Origin: Erysipelotrichaceae bacterium OPF54
GTDB lineage: Bacteria; Bacillota_I; Bacilli_A; Erysipelotrichales; Erysipelotrichaceae
Direction: 5' to 3'
Length of the DNA: 64,000 nucleotides
NCBI GenBank assembly: GCA_022834735.1
Contig: BQKD01000001.1
Coordinates: 2,023,659 to 2,087,658 of the forward strand
A model generated the notes under the pieces. It made no database searches. It saw nothing but the letters and a program-made list of their open reading frames with translations, and had not been told where the DNA came from. How positions within the stretch are numbered: the stretch's first letter is position 1; each line of letters starts with the position of its first letter. Shown here piece by piece: positions 18,586-27,288 of this stretch. Made by a program: the position numbers and the translations under genes.

Positions 18586-20746
18586 ATCCCAATTCCTCCT
18601 TTGAAAGCTGGGAAAGAGCAATTTCCTGGTATACGCGGCAGGATCTCATCAGCTGTTCATGGGTCCCTTTGCCCACGACCTTTCCTTCATCCAGCACGAT
18701 GATCTGCTCAGCATCCAGGATGGTCGAGATCCGCTGTGCCACCACAAGGATCGTGCTCTGGTCGGCCCGCGCCTTTTTCATGAGCGCCTCGCGCAGCCGG
18801 GCATCTGTCGTATAATCGAGCGCGCTGAACGAATCGTCAAAAATGTAGATTTCCGGCTTTTTCATAATAGCCCGCGCGATCGAAAGCCGCTGCCGCTGAC
18901 CGCCCGAAACATTCGTTCCTCCCTGGGCGATCGGACTTTGTTCCTTTTCCGGCTTTTCGTCCACGAACTCTTTGGCCTGTGCGATCGAAAGCGCTTCGTC
19001 GATCTGCGCTTTCCCCGCCTTCTCGCTGGCGTATTTCAAATTCGATTCGATCGTTCCGGAAAGAAGCATGCCTTTCTGGGGCACATAGCCGATCTTTTCG
19101 CGCAGATCGTGTTCGCTGACGTCCCGGATATCTTTTCCGTCTACATAAATAGCCCCTTCGCTCACATCGTAAAAGCGGGGAACGAGATTGACCAGCGTCG
19201 ATTTGCCCGAACCGGTGCTTCCGATCAGAGCCGTCATCTGCCCCGGCCTCGTTTCGAAACTGACATCGCGCAGGACATATTCATGCGCATCTGGATATTT
19301 GAATGAAACATTGTCGAATCGAACAACACCGCTCTGCAGCGGATCAAACGATTCAGGATGCGCACATTTCGTTATATAAACAGGCGCCGTGAGCACATCA
19401 TTGATCCGCTGTGCCGACACATTGGCCCGCGGCAGCATGATGGAAACGGCCGTCAGCATGAGAAAGGCCATGATGACCTGCATCGAATACTGCATGAAGG
19501 CCATGATGCTTCCGATCTGGATCTGGCCGGCATCGACCTGACCGGCACCAAACCAGAGGATAAGCAGCGTCGTCCCGTTGAGCACGAACATCATGAGAGG
19601 CATCATGAGCGACATGGTGCGGGTCGTGAACAGCGACACCTTCGTGATATTGCGGTTGCGTTCCGAAAACTTTTCCTGTTCCGTTTCCTGGCGGTTGAAC
19701 GCGCGGATCACCGGCATCCCGTCCAGGATTTCCTGCACGATGCGGTTGAGCGCATCGGTGAGCTGCTGCATGATCTTGAACTTCGGCATGACAAGCATAA
19801 AGAGCATGCCAACCAGCGAAAGCAGAACGACGATGGTCAGCGCAATGATCCATGTCAGATCAGCTTCCGAATTCAGCACATGAATGAGGGCCCCGATCCC
19901 GATGATCGGCGCATACAGCACGATCCGCAGGATCATCATGAGCGCCATCTGCACCTGCTGCACATCGTTGGTCGTCCGGGTAATGAGTGTCGAGGTCGAA
20001 AAATGCTGGTAGTTCTGCTCGGAAAATCCGGTCACCTTGTTGAATACGTCCTTGCGCACATGGCGGGAGAAGCCGGCAGCCAGACGGGCTGTCAGAAAGC
20101 CGACCGCTATAGCGCACACAGCGCTGATCAGGGCGTATCCGAGCATGACCAGTCCGCCATGAAGGATGTAGGACTGCTGCATGGCTTCCATATCCATGCC
20201 CAGCGATTCATACTCGCGCTTGAGCATCTGTGCCTGCATGCTTTCGAGCAAGGACGCTCCCTGTCCTTTCAGCACGGTTTCTGCCTGTTCCTGCAGGGAA
20301 GCGACGGCCTGCGGACTGTACTGAAACGGCGTTTTGGACTGGGAAACGAACAGAGCGCACAGTCCGATCCGGTTCCACGCTTCGCGAAGCTGTTCGCGCT
20401 CTTCTTTCGGGATCTTCGGATCAAGAAAATATACCGGCTTTTCTTTTAGAGCGGGCACTTCTTCTTTCTGACCTTCCGAGGCCTCATTCGGTTGAATAAG
20501 TGTATACGCATCCAGGATGGTCTGCTTCTGTTGTGCTGTGGCAAATACAAGCTCCTGTTCCAGATGATCTTTGGAAATAAAATGGTACACATCGCTTTCG
20601 ATGCCGTTGTTCTGCAGTCCGGTGTCGACAATGTCCTGCATATAGGCGGGCAGCTCCAGCTCGGCCCATGCCTGTCCGAACAGCAGGGCGATGATGAGCA
20701 CGATCGTCAGCCGGAACGGTTTTAAATAACGCAGCAGCCGGATCAT
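18575..20746 (-). CDS. ABC exporter, first half-transporter with large extracytoplasmic insert
   Basis: The 723-aa half-transporter has a first helix at about residues 13-28, then an insert of roughly 160 residues before the second helix (GGLVMLGYALISAVCAIAVG, about 197-216), much longer than the usual short loop. The NBD has Walker A GSTGSGKSTLVNL, signature VSGGQRQ, and Walker B IYIFDDSFSALD, where the catalytic glutamate position is D (FDD). That replacement marks the degenerate site typical of one partner in heterodimeric exporters. It overlaps the MarR stop by 4 bases (ATGA). Confidence 0.9.
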   Translation of the reverse strand: MIRLLRYLKPFRLTIVLIIALLFGQAWAELELPAYMQDIVDTGLQNNGIESDVYHFISKDHLEQELVFATAQQKQTILDAYTLIQPNEASEGQKEEVPALKEKPVYFLDPKIPKEEREQLREAWNRIGLCALFVSQSKTPFQYSPQAVASLQEQAETVLKGQGASLLESMQAQMLKREYESLGMDMEAMQQSYILHGGLVMLGYALISAVCAIAVGFLTARLAAGFSRHVRKDVFNKVTGFSEQNYQHFSTSTLITRTTNDVQQVQMALMMILRIVLYAPIIGIGALIHVLNSEADLTWIIALTIVVLLSLVGMLFMLVMPKFKIMQQLTDALNRIVQEILDGMPVIRAFNRQETEQEKFSERNRNITKVSLFTTRTMSLMMPLMMFVLNGTTLLILWFGAGQVDAGQIQIGSIMAFMQYSMQVIMAFLMLTAVSIMLPRANVSAQRINDVLTAPVYITKCAHPESFDPLQSGVVRFDNVSFKYPDAHEYVLRDVSFETRPGQMTALIGSTGSGKSTLVNLVPRFYDVSEGAIYVDGKDIRDVSEHDLREKIGYVPQKGMLLSGTIESNLKYASEKAGKAQIDEALSIAQAKEFVDEKPEKEQSPIAQGGTNVSGGQRQRLSIARAIMKKPEIYIFDDSFSALDYTTDARLREALMKKARADQSTILVVAQRISTILDAEQIIVLDEGKVVGKGTHEQLMRSCRVYQEIALSQLSKEELGYAA

Positions 20747-21186
20747 ACGCTCTCCTCTTTTTCTTCCATATAGGCGATCGTTTTGTTCAGGATCCGCTCG
20801 AGCGCATTGGCATCTTTAGGACCAAGATAGGTGAGATACCGGTTCACATCATCCATCATGTCGCTGAACTTTTCTTTCATTTCATCCATAAAGTCCTTGT
20901 TCACTTCGACATACACAACGCGCCGGTCAAATTCGGTGCGCACCTTGTTCACCCATCCCTGTTTTTCAAAATAAGTGACCATCTGGGAGGCGGCGGCATC
21001 TGTGATCTGATAGTCTCTTGCCAGATTGGAGATCGTTTCGCGATGATGCGGACAGCTGTAAATGTGATGCAGGATCGCGATCTGTCTTGGTTTGATGTGG
21101 CTTCCGTCGATCATGCTTTCCTTGACCAGACGAAACATTTTGATCATGATCTCAATGATCGTTCCTTTTGCGGCTTGTGGTTCCAT
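20743..21186 (-). CDS. MarR-family regulator of the ABC operon
   Basis: A 147-aa MarR protein with winged helix around ETISNLARDYQITDAAASQMV and wing around VRTEFDRRVVYVEV. It is the first gene of a MarR-ABC-ABC operon and overlaps the first ABC gene by 4 bases. A palindrome TTAAGCTGCTTAA lies in the promoter spacer 44 bases upstream, a likely site for its own binding. It probably represses the exporter until a ligand binds. Confidence 0.88.
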   Translation of the reverse strand: MEPQAAKGTIIEIMIKMFRLVKESMIDGSHIKPRQIAILHHIYSCPHHRETISNLARDYQITDAAASQMVTYFEKQGWVNKVRTEFDRRVVYVEVNKDFMDEMKEKFSDMMDDVNRYLTYLGPKDANALERILNKTIAYMEEKEESV

Positions 21187-21225
21187 ACAGACTCCTTTCG
21201 ATATTCTTTTTTCTTAACCGCTCTA

Positions 21226-21254
21226 ATTATTAAGCTGCTTAATTATTTTGTCAA
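21226..21254 (-). promoter_or_regulatory. Promoter and probable MarR operator of the ABC operon
   Basis: On the minus strand TTGACA (21249-21254) and AATAAT (21226-21231) are 17 bases apart. The perfect palindrome TTAAGCAGCTTAA (21230-21242) fills most of the spacer, so bound repressor would block RNA polymerase. Palindrome and boxes are seen; the regulator match is inferred. Confidence 0.65.
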
Positions 21255-21259
21255 GAAAA

Positions 21260-21281
21260 GGAAGCGGAATCTTCCGCCTCC
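21260..21281 (-). terminator. Terminator after the GH31 gene
   Basis: GGAGGCGGAA and TTCCGCTTCC (minus strand) with a 2-base loop, followed by TTTTC; it starts 3 bases after the GH31 stop. Confidence 0.6.
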
Positions 21282-21283
21282 TC

Positions 21284-23266
21284 TTATCGTGTCAGCACGG
21301 TTCTGGTGATCGGCGCATTCGCCGAAATGCCGTCATCCTCATACAGTTCATATTCCGTGCCGTCTCCGAGCCATTCGATCGTTTCCAGATTCACATCATC
21401 GATATGCAGGACAGCCGCTCCTAATGGAACCGCCTGGCTGCAGCGCACGAAAAATACGAGCGAATCGAGCGGATAGGAAATATAGTGCCAGCCGGCGTTC
21501 AAGGCAGTCTGTTCTATGCCATCTTCACTGCATACGATACGTGTCATCGGTTCCGGAAGATAGACCGGACGTCCCGGCTCGTTTTGTCTGGTGACTGGCG
21601 CGATCATGATCTGATCGCCAAGCAGCAGCTGATCCTCGATCGAGCGGGCGATGACATCTTCCTTGAATTCAAACGCGAGCGCCTTGAACAGGAGCGTATC
21701 GTTTTCGACTGCTTTCAAATACTCGGAATACAAATACGGGATGAGCCTGTAGCGCAGCCTGATCAGCCTGGCAATCTCTTCGGAACGTTCGAACTGATAT
21801 GGTTCCTGCTCTCTTGTTCCGATGGCCGAATGGTTGCGCATGAGCGGCGTGAAAATACCGATCTGCAGAAAGCGCATGAGCAGATCTCTTGTCGTGTCTT
21901 CCCCGAAGCCGCCAAGATCCGGTCCTGTATACAGGAAACCGGCCATATTGATGGCAGGAAGCTGATGCACGATCAGATCCAGATGGCTCCACCACGATTT
22001 ATTGTCGCCGGTCCAGATGCCGCCGTAACGGTGCATGCCGATATAGCTTGACCGGGAGAACATGAGCGTGCGCTTGCCTGGACGCAGCGTTTCGAATGCC
22101 TCGGAGGCGCTCCGGGTCATGCTGCAGCCATATAAATTGTGGACCTTGTCATGGCGCACCCAGCCCTGATTTGTGTTGTGATAAAAGCGCCGGTAGTCGT
22201 CCATCGAATTTTTCAGGCTTTCGACTTCCATGCCCAGCTTGAAATACGGCACTTCGTTTTTCTCGTTGGCAAGGAACTCTTTCAGTTTTCCGTTGAGCCA
22301 GTCGATCCCGTACCTGGAATAGAACAGGGCCGGCTCGTTCATGTCGTTCCAGAACGCGTCGATCCCGTATTTTGTCAGTGTTTCATATTTCATGCCGAAC
22401 CAGTTCCTTGCCTGGTCATTGAGAAAATCGGGCATCATGGAATAGCCTGGCCATACGGCGCCGATAAAATCGGTCGTATGGTCTTCCAGCTTGCAGAAAT
22501 AGTTGTTCTTCTTTCCTTCTTCATACACACAATAGCCATCCTGCATTTTGACGCCCGCATCGATGATCGGCACAAGATGCACTTTATGTTCTTTCATCCA
22601 GTCAACAAATTCCTGAAAATCCGGTTCGAACTCCTTTTCGTTCAAGGTAAAGTCCTTATAGTCCTGCATGTAGTCGATGTCCATGTACAAAAGATCGAGA
22701 GGAATGCGGAGGCTTTCGAACGATTCCACCACCTTTTTGAAGTCCTGCTGCGTTTTGTATCCCCAGCGGCTCTGTCCGTAGCCGAACGCAAACTTCGGCG
22801 CCACATAGCTCTTTCCGATCGCATGACGGAACTGGCGGGAAATGTCGAGCACATCCTCCCCTTCAAAGTAATACAGTTTCAGGTCGGCCTCGCATTCAAT
22901 GTGCAGCACATCGCTGTGCGTATAGCCGATGTCAAAGCGGACACGTCCCGGATAGTCCACGAACAGTCCGAATGTCTTTTTTCCTGAAACGATAAGAAAG
23001 TTGTGTGCCGAATAGAGAGAACGTTTGTCCTCATGATGATGCGGCTCGTCCGTTGCCCAGGAAATATATTCCCAGCCACGTTTGTTGATGCCGCGCACCT
23101 GCTCTCCCAGCCCGTACACGATATCCTCCGCGTCCATCACATAATCAAATGTAAAGACATGATCGTTGATGGCACTGACCCCGATCGGCACCTGTCCTGG
23201 CATGGCGTCCACATCGTTGACAACAGCCTGGGTATCGAACGGATGTCCATATACATACTTTTCCAT
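21284..23266 (-). CDS. GH31 alpha-glucosidase/alpha-xylosidase-like enzyme
   Basis: The 660-aa protein has the GH31 fold: N-terminal beta-sandwich (to about residue 130), then a TIM barrel with nucleophile aspartate in FWNDMNEPALF (about residue 318) and the acid/base aspartate in WTGDNKSWW (about 420). Family members release alpha-linked glucose or xylose from non-reducing ends. No signal peptide, so it is cytoplasmic. It is a single gene with AAGGAGGATCTT upstream and its own terminator. Substrate (glucoside, isomaltose or xyloside) is not settled by the motifs. Confidence 0.87.
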   Translation of the reverse strand: MEKYVYGHPFDTQAVVNDVDAMPGQVPIGVSAINDHVFTFDYVMDAEDIVYGLGEQVRGINKRGWEYISWATDEPHHHEDKRSLYSAHNFLIVSGKKTFGLFVDYPGRVRFDIGYTHSDVLHIECEADLKLYYFEGEDVLDISRQFRHAIGKSYVAPKFAFGYGQSRWGYKTQQDFKKVVESFESLRIPLDLLYMDIDYMQDYKDFTLNEKEFEPDFQEFVDWMKEHKVHLVPIIDAGVKMQDGYCVYEEGKKNNYFCKLEDHTTDFIGAVWPGYSMMPDFLNDQARNWFGMKYETLTKYGIDAFWNDMNEPALFYSRYGIDWLNGKLKEFLANEKNEVPYFKLGMEVESLKNSMDDYRRFYHNTNQGWVRHDKVHNLYGCSMTRSASEAFETLRPGKRTLMFSRSSYIGMHRYGGIWTGDNKSWWSHLDLIVHQLPAINMAGFLYTGPDLGGFGEDTTRDLLMRFLQIGIFTPLMRNHSAIGTREQEPYQFERSEEIARLIRLRYRLIPYLYSEYLKAVENDTLLFKALAFEFKEDVIARSIEDQLLLGDQIMIAPVTRQNEPGRPVYLPEPMTRIVCSEDGIEQTALNAGWHYISYPLDSLVFFVRCSQAVPLGAAVLHIDDVNLETIEWLGDGTEYELYEDDGISANAPITRTVLTR

Positions 23267-23282
23267 AAGATCCTCCTTCTGA

Positions 23283-23298
23283 AATGTAAGCGTTTTAT
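23283..23298 (-). promoter_or_regulatory. Weak cre-like site upstream of the GH31 gene
   Basis: ATGTAAGCGTTTTATT on the plus strand follows the CcpA consensus WTGNAARCG in its first half but misses the conserved C in the second. Position just upstream of the GH31 start fits catabolite control. Confidence 0.35.
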
Positions 23299-23403
23299 TA
23301 GTTTCATTGTAACATTTCTATCGGATTCCACCATCTTTTTTCTGCATGCTTTTTGTTTTGACCCGCGCCAAATATACCTATATAATTAAACTGTAATCAT
23401 CTT

Positions 23404-23500
23404 CCCGGATGATCAAACGGGAGAGGCCATGCCATAGTTGGCAGTTAAAAAGGGATGCCATACCTCAGTTGGCAGGAAGCTGTTCGGTCGAACAGCTTTT
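23404..23500 (+). promoter_or_regulatory. Structured leader: three small stem-loops and a terminator-like hairpin
   Basis: In order are CCCG/CGGG (23404-23421), TGCCA-TAGT-TGGCA (23430-23443), TGCCA/TGGCA (23456-23474), and AGCTGTTC-GGTC-GAACAGCT followed by TTTTTT (23478-23503). The last is a complete intrinsic terminator placed 14 bases before the ATG of a short reading frame with a good ribosome site (AAAGGAG). The layout looks like an attenuator, but no known riboswitch or protein-binding motif is recognised. Confidence 0.45.
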
Positions 23501-23516
23501 TTGAAAGGAGTACAAA

Positions 23517-24123
23517 TGTACAAAACCTTCCGGTTTCTTGAACCTGTACCAAATATATATCGGGTTGATTATCCTTATTGTCTTTATCTTCATGAAGCAG
23601 ATCCAAAAGTTAGCATGAAAAACGATCGCCTTTCTACGGAATTATTATTACAATTGATCAGATCTATTATCTGATCCCGCTCACTTCACGTCCTTTTCGT
23701 TCCAACGGAAAACACCGTAATCCCAGACCAACTGTCGAAATATTCGATGAACGCCATAACTGCATCGCTGCTTTGCTGATCAACAACAGGATTCCTGTTC
23801 CTCCTGTTTTTTATGAGGAATATTCTTTTACCGATCAAAAAAGTGCCCCTCTTTTTGAAGATGAGGTGATTTATCTGCGCTGCCAATAAGTGCAGGACCA
23901 GATCCTTCGAAAAGCTGAAATCGTCTACTGTACTGTTGTAAGTCGTACTGATCCCTTTCTTAGCCGATTCTGCTGTGATTTTGAAACGCTCGAAAGACTT
24001 TCTCTGCAGTACCGGATCCAGGAATCGATGTATTTCCATCATGCGTCCGTTATCCCTCTGCCTTCGTTACCAGAAAAAATGTTCCCTTTTGGAAACGACT
24101 CTTTGCGAGCTGAGTCCCGATAG
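23517..24123 (+). pseudogene. Degenerate unrecognised gene
   Basis: A frame starting MYKTFRFLEPVPNIYRVDYP ends at 23674 after 52 residues. Coding-like sequence goes on in other plus-strand frames: PTVEIFDERHNCIAALLINN (to a TAA near 23889) and then VSRTDPFLSRFCCDFETLER to a TGA near 24121. This looks like one gene of about 200 codons broken by frameshifts and stops. I do not recognise the family. The rest of the stretch up to 24281 shows only AT-rich sequence leading into nagA. Confidence 0.35.
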
Positions 24124-24281
24124 GTTTTCATCCCAAATCATTCTTTGGAATTCCTGCTTTTATTTTACAAATCAAGCTATAAAAGCAGAAATTATTTCTG
24201 TTTTTCAAAAATCAAGACCAATCCGCTTTTTTTCAAAAAGAAACACGGTTTAATAAGAGCGGAAAGAGAGGAAACTGACTT

Positions 24282-25460
24282 ATGATGATTCGCAACGCAA
24301 ATGTATTTATAAACAATCAATTTGAAAAAGTGGATGTCCGGTTCGATGAACAGGCGATTCTTGAAATCGGCACAGATCTAACTGACGAACAAGTGATTGA
24401 CGGCAGCGGAATGTACTTATATCCAGGATTTGTCGATACGCATATGCATGGAGGTTTCCGTCATAATTTTTTCCCGCATGCCTATGATGAAACTGGTCAG
24501 TTCTGGAATGAAGAAGATGTCCGGCTGATATTGAAAAAACTTCCAGAATACGGAGTGACGAGTGTTATGCCGACACTGAATTCACTATCAATTCCAGACA
24601 GTCAGAGGGCAGTCCGGGCAATTCGGAAGATCAGAAAAGAAAAAGCCGGTTCTGACCCTTTTAAGATTCATTTTGAAGGTCCGTATATCAATCCAGCGCG
24701 AAGTGCTTCCATCGATCCTTCCTTATGTGCACTGCCTACCCAAGAACATACTTTGGAAATGGTTGATCATGATTTAAGCGACATCGGGATCATTTGTCTG
24801 GCTCCGGAACTGCCGAACGCAAAAGAATGGTGCGAATGGATTACCGGGCAAGGAGTGCACGTGGAATTCGGCTATACACTATGTTCTGCAGATCAGGTAA
24901 ATGAATGTTCAAAATGGGGAGCTGACACGACCACTCACTTTTTTAACGGATTTGAAGCAATGCACCAACGCAAGGAAGGCTGCATTGTCGGCTGCCTTCT
25001 CAATGAGAAGATCACACATCAGATTACGTGTGATGGAATGGTCGTCAGTCCATCGTGGATAAGACTGGCTATTAAGCTGAAAGGAATTGATCATTTTTAT
25101 GGCATGACCGATCTGGTCCATTTTCACGGTCTGAAAGAAGGCGAATATGAAAATGATCATTTTGGTCCTGTTATTGTTAAAAATAATTTTATAAAAACAA
25201 AAAAAGAAGGTTTGATTTTAGGAGGAATCATTCCATGGAACATGATCATGAAAAGAGCACGCGATGTTGTCGGATTATCTTTTGAAGAAGTTGCTCGTTT
25301 ATACGCTGAAAACCCATGTCGGTGCCTCGGGATCCATGACCGTGGAAAAATCGAAATTGGACGCAAAAGTGACTTTTGTCTGATGGACCATGACTATAAT
25401 GTACTTTATACGATCATAGACGGAAGGATTGTTTACGAAAATCCTCATAGTTCTGTATAA
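24282..25460 (+). CDS. nagA: N-acetylglucosamine-6-phosphate deacetylase
   Basis: The 392-aa amidohydrolase has the metal motif DTHMHGG (about residue 51) after the beta-sandwich strand, the HFEGPYINPARSAS segment near 128, THFFNGFEAMHQR near 220 (histidine ligand), and the catalytic aspartate region near VCDGMVVSPS (here TCDGMVV). NagA removes the acetyl group of GlcNAc-6-P to give glucosamine-6-P for NagB; no nagB is in the window. The DeoR-type regulator gene starts 7 bases after its stop. The region is visibly more AT-rich than neighbouring operons, suggesting transfer. Confidence 0.88.
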   Translation: MMIRNANVFINNQFEKVDVRFDEQAILEIGTDLTDEQVIDGSGMYLYPGFVDTHMHGGFRHNFFPHAYDETGQFWNEEDVRLILKKLPEYGVTSVMPTLNSLSIPDSQRAVRAIRKIRKEKAGSDPFKIHFEGPYINPARSASIDPSLCALPTQEHTLEMVDHDLSDIGIICLAPELPNAKEWCEWITGQGVHVEFGYTLCSADQVNECSKWGADTTTHFFNGFEAMHQRKEGCIVGCLLNEKITHQITCDGMVVSPSWIRLAIKLKGIDHFYGMTDLVHFHGLKEGEYENDHFGPVIVKNNFIKTKKEGLILGGIIPWNMIMKRARDVVGLSFEEVARLYAENPCRCLGIHDRGKIEIGRKSDFCLMDHDYNVLYTIIDGRIVYENPHSSV

Positions 25461-25467
25461 TGAGTTC

Positions 25468-26220
25468 ATGAAGAAAGCGGAACGACGAAAAATGATCCTG
25501 GAACAGCTTCAGAAAACAGGAAGTATGACAATAAAAGATCTTGAACATGTTTTTCATGTTTCGGGCGAAACGATCAGGACAGATATCCATTCTCTTATTT
25601 CTCAATCTCTTGTTATAAAGGAGCATGGAAAAATACGAATTAACCATGCTTTCAAAGAAATGCCGCTCGCATATCGCAGCAGCGAAAGAATGCAATCGAA
25701 AAGATCTCTGGCAGTGCGCGCTTTTAAAGAAATCAAAAATGGTCAGATCGTATATATCGATGGTGGAAGCACGACATTGTCCGGAATCGAAGCATTGCAA
25801 ACAAAAAGCGGAATTACCGTCGTTACTGATTCTTTTCCTATTGCCCAGCGTTGTCTGGACCTCAAAATCAAAACAATTATCTTAGGAGGAGAGATCGACT
25901 GTATCGAACAGCGTACCAATTCTTATTTTGCGATCCGGATGCTGGAAAACATTCATATTGATCTGGCTGTTTTAGGAACTCTAGGCGTCCAGGGCACAGA
26001 CGGATTCACTACCCTGCATCCCAACGGGATCGCTTTGCTACGGACCGTTCTTCAACAAACAGACCAAATTATTGTCCTATGCGATTCGAACCGTTTTAAG
26101 GAACATGCCTCCTACATTTATGCTCGATTCCGTGAAATTGATATGTTGATAACTCGTCCTCTGACCAATGATCAAAGAAAAATCTTTTCTGCCATTCCTT
26201 CTGTTGTCGAAGTTGGCTGA
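25468..26220 (+). CDS. DeoR-family transcriptional regulator next to nagA
   Basis: The 250-aa protein has a DeoR HTH at the N-terminus (GSMTIKDLEHVFHVSGETIR) and a sugar-phosphate-binding DeoRC domain (IVYIDGGSTTLSGIEAL to ILGGEID). The start ATG at 25468 is chosen because the protein then begins MKKAERRKMILEQL as usual for the family; the longer frame would overlap nagA. Co-transcribed with nagA, it likely senses an amino-sugar phosphate. Confidence 0.87.
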   Translation: MKKAERRKMILEQLQKTGSMTIKDLEHVFHVSGETIRTDIHSLISQSLVIKEHGKIRINHAFKEMPLAYRSSERMQSKRSLAVRAFKEIKNGQIVYIDGGSTTLSGIEALQTKSGITVVTDSFPIAQRCLDLKIKTIILGGEIDCIEQRTNSYFAIRMLENIHIDLAVLGTLGVQGTDGFTTLHPNGIALLRTVLQQTDQIIVLCDSNRFKEHASYIYARFREIDMLITRPLTNDQRKIFSAIPSVVEVG

Positions 26221-26251
26221 TCTTTGTCTTATACATATTTACATCGTATTT

Positions 26252-26277
26252 AGCTGTTCGGTCGAACAGCTTTTTTT
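26252..26277 (+). terminator. Terminator after nagA-deoR, identical to the hairpin at 23478
   Basis: AGCTGTTC-GGTC-GAACAGCT followed by TTTTTTT. The same 20 bases occur in the leader at 23478-23497. Confidence 0.85.
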
Positions 26278-26281
26278 GACG

Positions 26282-26310
26282 AAAAAAAACCGTCCCCTTC
26301 CGGAAACGGC
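26282..26310 (-). terminator. Terminator of the sucrose operon
   Basis: On the minus strand CCGTTTCCGGAAGGGGACGG folds as a stem with a GGAA-type loop and leads into TTTTTTTT, 22 bases after the fructokinase stop, back to back with the nagA-deoR terminator. Confidence 0.7.
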
Positions 26311-26331
26311 TCTTTCCAATTCTCTCTATGA

Positions 26332-27288
26332 TCAAGGAAGCTGGTAATTCGCGATATACGAATCCACTTCCTCCATGGTCGGCATGGATCGCAATGCCCC
26401 GATCCGTGTCGTCACGATCGAAGCAGCCGCATTGGCATGCGTGAGCATATCGGCCAGCTTTTCCTCGTCGAACTCTTCGAACGGAATATCGCACAAATAG
26501 GACAGGCACACGCCGCAGAATGTATCTCCTGCACCCGTCGTATCGCATGTATTGCGGTTCAAAAACGCATCCTTGAACACATGATGACCGTTGCAGAACA
26601 CCTGCGCCCCTTTCGGGCCCGAAGTCACCAGGATCATCTTGATATCGTACTGTTCCTGCAGATCTTTGACCCCTTCTTCGATCGTATTCTTTCCGGTCAT
26701 GAATTTCAGTTCCTCGTCCTCGATCTTGATAAAGTCGCATACGGCACAGCCCGCCTTCATCTGCACCTTCGCCTCTTCGAGATCTGTCCATAATGGCGGC
26801 CGCAGATTCGGATCGAACGAAATGATCGCCCCGTTTTCCTTCGCGCACTCGATCGCCTTCATGGTCGCCTTGCGCACTCCCTCATGCGTCATGCTCAATG
26901 TGCCGAAGTGAAAGATCTTCGAATCTTTGATCAGATCATAGTCGACTTCCTTTTCATCGAGCATCATATCAGCTCCCGGATTGCGGTAGAACGAAAAGTC
27001 GCGGTCGCCCGTTTCATCAAACTTCACGAACGCAAGAGTCGTGCGCACCTCGTCATCCACGATCAGTCCGCGCGCGTCGATCCCGATCTGTTCGATTACA
27101 TTTTTCAGCTGACTGCCAAACATATCGTTGCCCACCTTGCCGATAAACGCCGTCTTTTTTCCTGCCTTGTTCAGCATGGCCAGCACGTTGCATGGCGCGC
27201 CGCCCGGATTGCCCTCGAACGTATTCGTATCCTTCTGCGCAAAATCGATCAGCAGCTCTCCCAAAGCCGTAACATCCATAGTCTTCAT
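26332..27288 (-). CDS. scrK: PfkB-family fructokinase
   Basis: The 318-aa ribokinase-fold sugar kinase begins MKTMDVTALGELLIDF, has the substrate/lid segment NPGGAPCNV near residue 29 and the PfkB signature DTTGAGDTFCG near 255 with the catalytic aspartate. It phosphorylates free fructose released by the GH32 enzyme of this operon. It overlaps the GH32 frame by 4 bases and is the last gene before the terminator. The assignment to fructokinase rests on family and context. Confidence 0.88.
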   Translation of the reverse strand: MKTMDVTALGELLIDFAQKDTNTFEGNPGGAPCNVLAMLNKAGKKTAFIGKVGNDMFGSQLKNVIEQIGIDARGLIVDDEVRTTLAFVKFDETGDRDFSFYRNPGADMMLDEKEVDYDLIKDSKIFHFGTLSMTHEGVRKATMKAIECAKENGAIISFDPNLRPPLWTDLEEAKVQMKAGCAVCDFIKIEDEELKFMTGKNTIEEGVKDLQEQYDIKMILVTSGPKGAQVFCNGHHVFKDAFLNRNTCDTTGAGDTFCGVCLSYLCDIPFEEFDEEKLADMLTHANAAASIVTTRIGALRSMPTMEEVDSYIANYQLP

